Assembly (NCBI GenBank): GCA_041485845.1
Contig: JBGPKH010000008.1
Location: forward strand, 1-36,851
Source of the DNA: OMOG01 sp041485845
GTDB taxonomy: Bacteria > Acidobacteriota > Terriglobia > Bryobacterales > Bryobacteraceae
Length of the DNA: 36,851 nucleotides
Direction of reading: 5' to 3'
Position numbers and translations under genes: made by a program. The notes beneath the pieces are model-generated. The model was not told the origin of the DNA and ran no database searches. It saw only the letters and a program-made list of their open reading frames with translations. The first letter of the stretch is position 1. Each line of letters opens with the position of its first letter. Positions 30,177 to 36,851 of the stretch are shown piece by piece.

Positions 30177-31369
30177 TAGTAGCTCCTCGGCAGGCCCAGC
30201 ACGAAGTGGCCGATGATGTTGCGCTGGATCTCGGAGGTGCCGGCCTCGATGGTGTTGCCGCGGGCGCGCAGATACGAGTACGCCCACTGGCCGTCGTCGA
30301 ACGCGAACTCGCTGCCCTTGTCCAGTTGCGCGAACGGCCCCAGCACTTCCTGCGCTACCTGCTGGAAGCGTTGGTTCAGCTCGCTCCAGAAAAGTTTTTG
30401 AATGGAGCCCTCGGGCCCCGGCGCTCCGCCCTGGCTGATGCGGCTGAGCGAGCGCATCTGGTTGAGCCGCATGATTTCGATCTCCGCGTAGACTTGCGCC
30501 AGCTTTTGCCGCAGGACGGGATCGTGGGAGGCCGGCGAGCCGTTGCGGTCGATGCTGCGCGCGATGTCGACCAGGCGCTGGAACTGGCGCCGGTAGACGA
30601 TGTGCAGTCCCGCGCCGAGTGTGGCGCGTTCGTGCATCAGGGTTCCGATGGCCACGTTCCACCCATCGTTGACGGCCCCGAGAACGTTTTCCGCCGGCAC
30701 GCGCACGTCGTGAAAGAACACCTCGTTGAACTCCGATTCGCCGGTCATCTGGCGCAGCGGGCGGACCTCCACGCCGGGGCTGTGCATGTCGACCAGAAGT
30801 ACCGTGAGTCCCTTGTGTTTGGGCGCCGCGGGATCGGTGCGCACCACCAACTCGCACCAGTCGGCGGCCCAACCATAGCTGGTCCAGACCTTCTGCCCGT
30901 TGACCATGAAGTGGTCGCCGTCGCGGCGCGCCTCGGTGCGCAGGGCGGCCAGGTCGGACCCGGCGTTCGGCTCGGAAAATCCCTGGCACCAGATCTCATC
31001 CGCGCTCAGGATCTTGGCGAGGAATCGCTCCTTTTGCGCGGCGGCGCCGTGGGCGATGATCGTGGGGCCGATCAGCGCCAGCCCGAGGACGTTCGCCAGC
31101 GGCGGCGCCGAGACCCGCGCCATCTCTTCGGTGAAGACCACCTGCTCCATGAGGGTCGCGCCCCGGCCGCCATACTCCTGGGGCCACGACACGCCGGCCC
31201 ATCCGCCATCGTAGACTTGCTTCTGCCAGGCGCGCAGATAAGCGAAGTGCTCCTCCATGGAGTGGCCGGCGGCCTTGCGGCCGGTCCAATCCTTGGGAAC
31301 GTGACTCTCCAGCCACGAGCGTAGCTCGTCGCGAAACTTCTGTTCTTCGGCGGTGTAATTGAGGTCCAT
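30176..31369 (-). CDS. Acyl-CoA dehydrogenase family protein (first of pair)
   Basis: The 397-residue protein begins MDLNYTAEEQKFRDELRSWL at ATG 31369, 4 bp after the stop of the phosphatase-fold gene. It keeps the full acyl-CoA dehydrogenase plan: WPQEYGGRGATLMEQVVFTE in the N-terminal domain, WCQGFSEPNAGSDLAALRTE as the FAD/substrate motif, and GTSEIQRNIIGHFVLGLPRS at the end. The GTSEIQRN motif is well conserved. It probably works with the following gene, with which it overlaps by 1 nt, in the first step of a beta-oxidation-type pathway. The acyl-chain specificity cannot be judged. Confidence 0.94.
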   Translation of the reverse strand: MDLNYTAEEQKFRDELRSWLESHVPKDWTGRKAAGHSMEEHFAYLRAWQKQVYDGGWAGVSWPQEYGGRGATLMEQVVFTEEMARVSAPPLANVLGLALIGPTIIAHGAAAQKERFLAKILSADEIWCQGFSEPNAGSDLAALRTEARRDGDHFMVNGQKVWTSYGWAADWCELVVRTDPAAPKHKGLTVLLVDMHSPGVEVRPLRQMTGESEFNEVFFHDVRVPAENVLGAVNDGWNVAIGTLMHERATLGAGLHIVYRRQFQRLVDIARSIDRNGSPASHDPVLRQKLAQVYAEIEIMRLNQMRSLSRISQGGAPGPEGSIQKLFWSELNQRFQQVAQEVLGPFAQLDKGSEFAFDDGQWAYSYLRARGNTIEAGTSEIQRNIIGHFVLGLPRSY

Positions 31370-31373
31370 AGGG

Positions 31374-32081
31374 CTACCGGTAAGTGCGCATTGCGGGGTC
31401 GTCGAGGTGCGCAATCGAATTGAAAGAGTCGAGCGTGAAGCGGTCGCGGTCGAATACGAATTCCGTCACCGAAGTGTTGCGAACGCGCCAGTTGACTTCC
31501 AGGAAGCTGCGGGGCGGGGCCTTCATCGCGAACTGCACGGCGTAGCCGATGGGGCCGCCGGACGTGAAGACCACGACGCGACGGCCCGCAAAACCCGCCA
31601 TGAGTTGCGCGATGGCGCCCGACACGCGGTCGCGGAAGGCCGGCCATGGCTCCACGCCCTCCACCGCGATCGAGCCCTCGAGCCAGCACGACATCGCCGC
31701 TTCAAACATTCGTTGGAATCTGCGTTTTTCGTCCGGACCGCCGCGCGCCTGGTCGAACTCGGCGGCCAGCGCTGCCAGGCGCGGGTCGGCAGGCGCCATG
31801 CGGCTGAGCTCGCCCCCCCGTGCGTCGTACTCGTTCCAGGCGGGATCGCGCAGAGCTTCGGGCCAAGGCTCGCCGGCCTCGCGGAAGCAGTTTGCGACCA
31901 CCAGTTCGGTTTGCGTTTGCCTCACCAGCGCGCCAGTGTAAACGTCGTCAAAGCAAACGCGGTCCTTAAGCCACCATCTTGCCAGGGCTGCAGCCTGTTC
32001 TTCACCGAGAGAAGAGAGCACCGCAGCTTCCCGCTGGAAAGTTTGCGCCTGGCCGTGCCTCACGAGCGTCAGAGTACTCAC
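31374..32081 (-). CDS. Histidine phosphatase (phosphoglycerate mutase-like) family protein
   Basis: The 235-residue protein starts at GTG 32081-32079 with STLTLVRHGQAQTFQREAAV, bearing the RHG motif (residues 8-10) with the phosphorylated His9. The second active-site histidine, usually in SHGG, falls in VVVFTSGGPIGYAV, where Ser and Thr replace it; a subset of the family has this TSGG form. Members include phosphoglycerate mutases and small-molecule phosphatases. The gene lies in front of two acyl-CoA dehydrogenases (4-bp gap) and 117 bp after the thiolase, so it may dephosphorylate an intermediate or simply be a passenger. Function is open. Confidence 0.87.
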   Translation of the reverse strand: MSTLTLVRHGQAQTFQREAAVLSSLGEEQAAALARWWLKDRVCFDDVYTGALVRQTQTELVVANCFREAGEPWPEALRDPAWNEYDARGGELSRMAPADPRLAALAAEFDQARGGPDEKRRFQRMFEAAMSCWLEGSIAVEGVEPWPAFRDRVSGAIAQLMAGFAGRRVVVFTSGGPIGYAVQFAMKAPPRSFLEVNWRVRNTSVTEFVFDRDRFTLDSFNSIAHLDDPAMRTYR

Positions 32082-32134
32082 GGTTAGTTGCCGTTCTACG
32101 TCAAGTTCTTTCGCTGCAATCGATCACCGCTGCC

Positions 32135-32152
32135 TCGCCCGCTTGCGGGCGA
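32135..32152 (-). terminator. GC-rich hairpin between thiolase and phosphatase-fold gene
   Basis: TCGCCCG (32135-32141) and CGGGCGA (32146-32152) are perfect 7-bp arms around CTTG in the 117-bp gap after the thiolase stop. There is no U tract on the minus strand, so full termination is uncertain; it may attenuate read-through into the phosphatase-fold and dehydrogenase genes. Confidence 0.4.
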
Positions 32153-32198
32153 TTCTTGCTCACGTTCTGTCTCCTGACTCCTGACTTCCCTTGCCTCG

Positions 32199-33389
32199 TT
32201 AGTGGACTGCCTCGAACAATCCCGCGGCGCCCTGTCCGCCGCCGACGCACATGGTGACCACGCCGTAACGCGCGGCCGGGCGGCGGGCCATTTCGTTGGC
32301 GAGCGTGCCGGTCATGCGCGACCCCGTCATGCCGAAGGGATGGCCGATGGCGATGGAACCTCCGTTCACGTTGAGCTTCTCCATGGGGATGCCGAGGCGG
32401 TCGCGGCAGTAGATCACCTGGACCGCGAACGCTTCGTTGAGTTCCCAAAGATCGATGTCGTCCATGGTCAGGCCCTGGCGGTTGAGAAGCTTCGGCACGG
32501 CGAAGACCGGCCCGATTCCCATTTCGTCGGGCTCGCACCCGGCCACCGCGAACCCGCGGAAGATCAGCTTGTACGGAATGCCGAGCTGATCGGCCCGCTG
32601 GCGCGACATCAGCAGCGTAGCCGAGGCGCCGTCCGAAAGTTGCGAGGCGTTGCCCGCGGTGACGCTTCCCTGTCCGCTATCGGGATCGAAATGCGGCTTC
32701 AATGACAGCAGGCCCTCGAGCGTGGTATCGGGGCGGTTACACTCGTCGCGGTCGCAGCGTGCTTCGCGCGTCCCGATGCGCTCGCCGGTCTTCTTGTCGA
32801 GCAGCGCCATCGTGACCTTCATCGGCGCAATCTCTCCCGCGAAGAAATTCTCGCTCTGCGCGCGCGCGGTGCGCTGCTGGCTGGCGAGTGAGTATTCGTC
32901 CTGGGCCTGGCGGCTCACGTGGTAGCGCCGCGCCACCACCTCCGCGGTGTTGCCCATCACCATGTAGAGGCCGTGCGCCTTTTCCTGGAGCACGGGGTGA
33001 GGATCGAAATCGCGGCGGGTTAGAGAGATGCTCTCGACGCCGCCGCCGATGGCGGCTTCCGCGCCCTCGCTGACAATCTGGTGCGCGGCCATGGCGATCG
33101 CCTGGAGCCCCGACGAGCAGAACCGATTCACCGTACTGGCGGCGGTCGAGGCCGGCAGACCGGCGAGCATCGCGGCGATGCGCGCGACATTCTGGCCCTG
33201 CGCCCCGTGCGGCTGGGCGCAGCCGAGAATCACGTCCTCCACCTCGACGGGGTCGAGCTGCGGTGTCTTCCGCAGAACGTCCCGGATCGAGTGGGCCGCC
33301 AGATCGTCCGGCCGCGTCAAGTTGAATGAGCCGCGATACGATTTGGCGAGCCCGGTTCGTGAACTGGCAACTACGACAGCTTCCCTCAT
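32199..33389 (-). CDS. fadA: Thiolase (acetyl-CoA acyltransferase)
   Basis: The 396-residue protein starts at ATG 33389 (MREAVVVASSRTGLAKSYRG). It contains the acylated nucleophile Cys91 in NRFCSSGLQA, the catalytic His in GGSIAIGHPFGMTGSR (about 352) and the second Cys in TMCVGGGQGAAG (about 382). It cleaves 3-ketoacyl-CoA into acetyl-CoA and a shortened acyl-CoA, or runs in reverse. The fadA-like name reflects its family and the beta-oxidation context; acetyl-CoA acetyltransferase activity is an alternative. No Shine-Dalgarno is seen; a run of 11 A (minus strand) lies just before the ATG. A weak TATACT box sits about 25 bases upstream. Confidence 0.93.
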   Translation of the reverse strand: MREAVVVASSRTGLAKSYRGSFNLTRPDDLAAHSIRDVLRKTPQLDPVEVEDVILGCAQPHGAQGQNVARIAAMLAGLPASTAASTVNRFCSSGLQAIAMAAHQIVSEGAEAAIGGGVESISLTRRDFDPHPVLQEKAHGLYMVMGNTAEVVARRYHVSRQAQDEYSLASQQRTARAQSENFFAGEIAPMKVTMALLDKKTGERIGTREARCDRDECNRPDTTLEGLLSLKPHFDPDSGQGSVTAGNASQLSDGASATLLMSRQRADQLGIPYKLIFRGFAVAGCEPDEMGIGPVFAVPKLLNRQGLTMDDIDLWELNEAFAVQVIYCRDRLGIPMEKLNVNGGSIAIGHPFGMTGSRMTGTLANEMARRPAARYGVVTMCVGGGQGAAGLFEAVH

Positions 33390-33393
33390 GGTG

Positions 33394-33404
33394 TTTTTTT
33401 TTTT
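33394..33404. repeat. 11-base T homopolymer before the thiolase start
   Basis: Eleven T residues (A on the sense strand of the thiolase) lie 5-15 bases before the thiolase ATG, in place of a ribosome site. Such a tract is prone to slippage and may also be a sequencing risk. It would alter leader length, not the protein. Confidence 0.5.
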
Positions 33405-33546
33405 GCAGAAACAGTATATCAATCGTGAGATCCCGCGAGTTTTCGGCGTCCCTTACGTGCGAAAGCGCACCACCGCTGGCACGGAACTGTCCGGCTGCTC
33501 TGGGGCGATATGAGACAATGCAGCGGGTAGGGAAAACGAAACAATT

Positions 33547-35208
33547 ATGAAATCATTACGGGTGTTGTTATTCGTGAGCGTCGCGGGACTGGCCTTGGCG
33601 CAGAATCCGGCTATCAACGCCGTGCAGAACTCCGCCAGCAACATTCCGCCGGCATTGCCCAATGGGAGCATCGCACAAGGGGCCCTCTTTGTCTTATATG
33701 GTTCCGCCATGGGGCCGTCCCCGTTGGTGGTAGTCGACAAGTTCCCGTTGCCGGCCAGCCTCGGGGGCACCTCCGTTCAAGTAACCGTGGCCGGCAAATC
33801 CGTAGCAGCGATCATGTACTACGCCGGGGCCGCGCAGGTGGCGGCGATTCTGCCGTCCTCGACGCCGGTGGGCACGGGCACCGTCGCCGTAACGTTTGGT
33901 GGCCGCACCAGCGCCACGGCGCCCATCACGGTAGTACAAAACAGCCTGGGCATCTTCACCGTCGGCGCGTCCGGCGCGGGCGACGCCATCGCCACGCTGG
34001 GGAACGCTCTCGCTACCCCGACCAACGCCGCCAACCCCGGCGACATCGTGGCGTTTTGGGGAACGGGGCTGGGTCCCGTGAACTTCGACGAGACTAACGC
34101 CGCACAACAAGCGGACATGACCAACATTCCCGTGGAGGCGTACGTCGCCGGAAAACCGGCCACGGTGGCGTTCCGAGGGCGGAACGGCTGCTGCACGGCG
34201 GTGGACACCGTCTACATCCGGATACCCGACGGCGTGTCGGGCTGCGCGACACCGGTGGTCTTCAAGATCGGAAATATCGTGAGCAACACGACGACGGTTC
34301 CGGTCGCCGCCAGCGGGCGCACATGTACGGCAACCACCCCGGGCCTCTCGCAGACCGATCTTTCCGGCTTTTTCGCCAAAGGAACTTTCAGCGGCGGAGG
34401 CGTCTCCCTGACCCGATCGACGTCGATAAGCCCGTCCCAGACCATCGGCGGGATCACCATACCAGGACGAACCGACCGAAGCGACAGCGGAGGGGCCTCT
34501 TTCTATAAAGTCACCGTGCTCCCCGGGGCTATCGGGTTGAGTTCCGCGTTCGACATCGCCTCCTTTGGCTCCTGCACCGTCTCATCGTTTTCGGGCCAGG
34601 TCCCTCCGTCTTCGTTCACGTTTCAGTCACTGGACGCCGGAGCTTCCATCGGCGTATCCGGCCCTGGCGGCAGCAAGACGCTGGCCAAGTCGACTGCCGG
34701 AGGGTTCATCGGGTATTCCGCATCTTTCGATCAGACCGGGAGCTACCTCGTCGCCGGAAATTACGCCATAACGGGCCCCGGCGGACCCGACGTTGGCAGC
34801 TTCACCGCGAACCTCACGCTGCCGCCGCCGCTGACGTGGACCAACCAATCTTCCATCACCACGGTCGACCGTTCCAGGGGAGTGACTGTGACCTGGACTG
34901 GCGGCGATCCTTCGGGCTATGTCCAGATCTCCGGGTCAAGCTTCTTGCTGGTGGGCACGTCGTCTTTTGTAAGTACCAGCTTCACGTGCACCGCCAGGAC
35001 CTCCGATGGAACGTTCACAGTGCCGTCCGTGGTTCTGCTGGCTCTTCCTCCGAGCGGCTCCACGGGTTCCGGCGATTTTTTGATCCAGCTTCCGGGGTCC
35101 CTGAGCGTCTCCGGAGTGTCGGCAAGCACCAGCTTCAAGGCGACCGGGCTCGATTACGCCGCCGCCTCGAGTTCCGTGTACAACAGCACGAGCGTGACCT
35201 ACCAGTAG
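33547..35208 (+). CDS. TIGR03437-type secreted protein with extra C-terminal region
   Basis: The 553-residue protein has a signal peptide (MKSLRVLLFVSVAGLALA) and begins the mature part with the motif NPAINAVQNSASNIPP, then FVLYGSAMGPSPLVVVDKFP. It continues through LGGTSVQVTVAGKSVAAIMY and PGDIVAFWGTGLGPV to a closing PDGVSGCATPVVFKIGNIVS. This is the TIGR03437 domain, very common in Solibacter-type Acidobacteriota and usually C-terminal; here it occupies residues about 20-260. The next 290 residues are Ser/Thr/Gly-rich beta-type sequence (TRSTSISPSQTIGGITIPGR) that I do not recognise, with no anchor. It is likely a cell-surface or extracellular protein of unknown role. The gene stands alone between diverging and following units. 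Confidence 0.87.
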   Translation: MKSLRVLLFVSVAGLALAQNPAINAVQNSASNIPPALPNGSIAQGALFVLYGSAMGPSPLVVVDKFPLPASLGGTSVQVTVAGKSVAAIMYYAGAAQVAAILPSSTPVGTGTVAVTFGGRTSATAPITVVQNSLGIFTVGASGAGDAIATLGNALATPTNAANPGDIVAFWGTGLGPVNFDETNAAQQADMTNIPVEAYVAGKPATVAFRGRNGCCTAVDTVYIRIPDGVSGCATPVVFKIGNIVSNTTTVPVAASGRTCTATTPGLSQTDLSGFFAKGTFSGGGVSLTRSTSISPSQTIGGITIPGRTDRSDSGGASFYKVTVLPGAIGLSSAFDIASFGSCTVSSFSGQVPPSSFTFQSLDAGASIGVSGPGGSKTLAKSTAGGFIGYSASFDQTGSYLVAGNYAITGPGGPDVGSFTANLTLPPPLTWTNQSSITTVDRSRGVTVTWTGGDPSGYVQISGSSFLLVGTSSFVSTSFTCTARTSDGTFTVPSVVLLALPPSGSTGSGDFLIQLPGSLSVSGVSASTSFKATGLDYAAASSSVYNSTSVTYQ

Positions 35209-35227
35209 TCTTACCGCTCAACCTGCA

Positions 35228-35257
35228 TTGACAGTCCCATCCCCCGGCCGGTAGACT
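35228..35257 (+). promoter_or_regulatory. Sigma70-type promoter of the fadB-like gene
   Basis: TTGACA (35228-35233, perfect -35) and TAGACT (35252-35257, -10) are 18 bp apart. Transcription would begin near 35264, only about 5 bases before the ATG at 35269, so the message would be nearly leaderless; there is no room for a Shine-Dalgarno site. Confidence 0.6.
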
Positions 35258-35268
35258 GGCTTCCGGCC

Positions 35269-36851
35269 ATGAGCGAACTCGTTAGCTTATCTCGTGACGG
35301 CGATGTAGCCGTCGTCACCATTTCCAATCCGCCGGTGAATGCCCTGAGCCCCGGCGTTCCCGAAGGCATCCGGTCATCCATCGCGGCCGTCGCGAACGAT
35401 CGCGAAGTTGCCGCGATCGTGGTGATCGGCGCCGGACGCACCTTCATCGCCGGCGCGGACATTCGCGAATTCGGCAGAGTGGTGAGCGGGGAAAAGCCTC
35501 GTCTCACCCTGCTGCCGATGCTGCTGGAGATCGAAGACTGCCGGAAGCCGTTGATCATGGCGATCCACGGCACGGCCTTCGGCGGCGGGATGGAGGTCGC
35601 CATGGCCGGACACTATCGCGTGCTGGCCCCGTCCGCGCAGGTGGGACAGCCGGAGGTGAAGCTGGGGATCATTCCGGGGGCGGGCGGAACGCAGCGCCTG
35701 CCGCGCCTCGCGGGAGTTTCGAAGGCCGTCGAGATGTGCGCGTTCGGGGAACCGATCGGCGCGCAGGAGGCGCTCGCGCTGGGCATCGCGGATCGCCTTA
35801 TCGAAGGCGATCTGAGGGCCGGCGCGGTGGCGTTCGCCCGCGAAGTGAGCGGCAAGCCTGCCCCAAAAACACGGGAGCGGGAGGGGAAACTACGCGACCC
35901 GGATCCCGCGATCTTTGCGCGCGCCCGCGAGCAGGCGCGCAAGACCAGGCGCGGCCAGACCGCGCCGCTCGCCGCGATCGAGGCGGTGGAAGCCGCGACT
36001 CGCCTGCCATTCCAAGAAGGCTGCGCGCGCGAGGCTGCGCTCTTCAACGAGTGTCTCTATTCGACGCAGTCCAAGGCGCTGATTCATGCCTTCTTCGCCG
36101 AGCGCGGCGTGGCGAAGATTCCCGATCTGCCGAAAGACACGCCGGCGCTCGAAATCCGGCGCGCGGCGGTGATCGGCGCGGGCACCATGGGCGGCGGCAT
36201 CACCATGAACTACGCCAACGCGGGGATACCGGTGATCGTCAAGGAGACCACCCAGGAAGCGCTGGACCGCGGCATGGCGACCATCCGGAAGAACTACGGC
36301 GGCAGCGTCAAGCGCGGCAAGTTGTCGCAGGCGGAGATGGATCGGCGCATGGCGCTGATCGCGCCGCAGCTCACCTATGACGGCTTCGAGCAGGCGGACA
36401 TCATCGCCGAGGCGGTCTTTGAGGGGATGGCGCTCAAGAAGCAGGTCTTCGCGGAGATCGACCGCATCGCCAGGCCCGCGTGCATCCTCGCGTCCAACAC
36501 GTCGTACCTCGATATCGACGAGATCGCGTCGGTGACCAGCCGCCCGGAGATGGTGCTGGGGCATCACTATTTCAGCCCGGCGAACGTGATGCGGCTGCTC
36601 GAAATTGTGCGCGGCAAGGCCACTAGCCACGAGGTTCTGGCCACATCGATGGCGCTGGCGAAGCGGCTGAAGAAGGTGGGCGTGCTGGCGGGGAATGCCC
36701 GCGGCTTCATCGGCAACCGCATGTTGGGACCGTATCTGCGGGAGGCGCAGTTCCTGGTGGAGGAGGGCGCGGCCGTCGAGGACGTGAACCAGGCGCTCTA
36801 CGATTTCGGTATGGCGATGGGGCCGCTCGCCATGAGCGACCTGGCCGGACT
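35269..36851 (+). CDS. Enoyl-CoA hydratase/3-hydroxyacyl-CoA dehydrogenase (FadB/FadJ-like), cut by window end
   Basis: The open frame runs from ATG 35269 (MSELVSLSRDGDVAVVTISN) to the window edge, 527 codons, with no stop. Residues about 1-200 are a crotonase domain: AGADIREFG, the oxyanion loop FGGGMEVAMAGHYRV and the catalytic glutamate region PEVKLGIIPGAGGTQRLPRL. From about residue 300 follows the dehydrogenase domain with AVIGAGTMGGGITM (NAD binding), LASNTSYLDIDEI and the catalytic histidine in GHHYFSPANVMRLLEIV, then GNARGFIGNRML. It hydrates enoyl-CoA and oxidises the 3-hydroxy product; the thiolase upstream (divergent) would complete the cycle. The product is normally about 700 residues, so about a quarter is missing beyond the edge. 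Confidence 0.93.
   Translation, partial: MSELVSLSRDGDVAVVTISNPPVNALSPGVPEGIRSSIAAVANDREVAAIVVIGAGRTFIAGADIREFGRVVSGEKPRLTLLPMLLEIEDCRKPLIMAIHGTAFGGGMEVAMAGHYRVLAPSAQVGQPEVKLGIIPGAGGTQRLPRLAGVSKAVEMCAFGEPIGAQEALALGIADRLIEGDLRAGAVAFAREVSGKPAPKTREREGKLRDPDPAIFARAREQARKTRRGQTAPLAAIEAVEAATRLPFQEGCAREAALFNECLYSTQSKALIHAFFAERGVAKIPDLPKDTPALEIRRAAVIGAGTMGGGITMNYANAGIPVIVKETTQEALDRGMATIRKNYGGSVKRGKLSQAEMDRRMALIAPQLTYDGFEQADIIAEAVFEGMALKKQVFAEIDRIARPACILASNTSYLDIDEIASVTSRPEMVLGHHYFSPANVMRLLEIVRGKATSHEVLATSMALAKRLKKVGVLAGNARGFIGNRMLGPYLREAQFLVEEGAAVEDVNQALYDFGMAMGPLAMSDLAG

Noticed and set aside
30206..31324. 372-codon plus-strand open frame opposite the first acyl-CoA dehydrogenase
   Set aside because: Shadow of a highly conserved gene.
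1..36851. CRISPR arrays, prophage or rRNA genes
   Set aside because: No regularly spaced repeats, phage structural genes or rRNA sequence were seen on either strand; the only repeats are those listed.

Overview
The window looks like a piece of an Acidobacteriota chromosome, most likely Bryobacterales (Solibacter/Bryobacter-like). The evidence is high GC, an Oar-like TonB-dependent receptor with an N-terminal carboxypeptidase-regulatory domain, several CRTAC1-type proteins (FG-GAP repeats plus ASPIC/UnbV), a TIGR03437-type secreted protein, a caspase-TPR protein and a PaaI-like thioesterase. This placement is by family recognition only; no database was searched.

Layout. 1-172: N-terminus of a sugar-porter MFS protein (minus). 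241-317: tRNA-Arg(TCG), followed by a scar of mobile-element pieces (frameshifted tyrosine-recombinase C-terminus joined to an IS66 transposase fragment, and nested inverted repeats) up to about 1020. 1047-14337: one long minus-strand operon of nine genes: TonB-dependent receptor, TPR lipoprotein-like/secreted protein, YedY/MsrP-like molybdopterin oxidoreductase, DUF1501-like phosphatase-fold protein, an unrecognised 421-aa protein, a 1000-aa Tat-exported CRTAC1-TPR protein, a 68-aa small exported protein, a secreted TPR protein and a second CRTAC1 protein. From the oxidoreductase on, every junction overlaps by 1-14 nt. A strong sigma70-type promoter with a palindrome and a tandem repeat lies upstream of the receptor. 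A paralogous CRTAC1 gene diverges from it (14528-16231).

16222-20140 is a decaying accessory patch: a headless GxxExxY fragment, an AppA/Agp-like histidine acid phosphatase that has lost its HD acid, a twice-frameshifted DNase II gene that shares a copied leader with that phosphatase, and two small remnants. 20258-21781 is a tannase/feruloyl esterase. 21970-22560 is a broken membrane-protein gene split by a 390-bp MITE-like element with perfect 18-bp terminal inverted repeats. 22697-25706 holds a gamma-glutamyltransferase and an unknown secreted Cys/Gly-rich protein.

25761-28450 (minus) is an SDR oxidoreductase translationally coupled to a secreted caspase-TPR protein. A hotdog thioesterase diverges from it. 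29019-33389 (minus) is a fatty-acid/acyl-CoA degradation cluster: thiolase, histidine-phosphatase-fold protein, two acyl-CoA dehydrogenases. 33547-35208 is a TIGR03437 protein, and 35269-end is a FadB/FadJ-like enoyl-CoA hydratase/3-hydroxyacyl-CoA dehydrogenase cut by the window edge. The thioesterase, SDR, dehydrogenases, thiolase and FadB-like protein together could cover most steps of acyl-CoA beta-oxidation.

The best candidate for an undescribed system is the receptor/CRTAC1/TPR/molybdo-enzyme operon: its gene order and overlaps imply that an outer-membrane receptor and a set of exported proteins are made together, but the substrate cannot be read from sequence.
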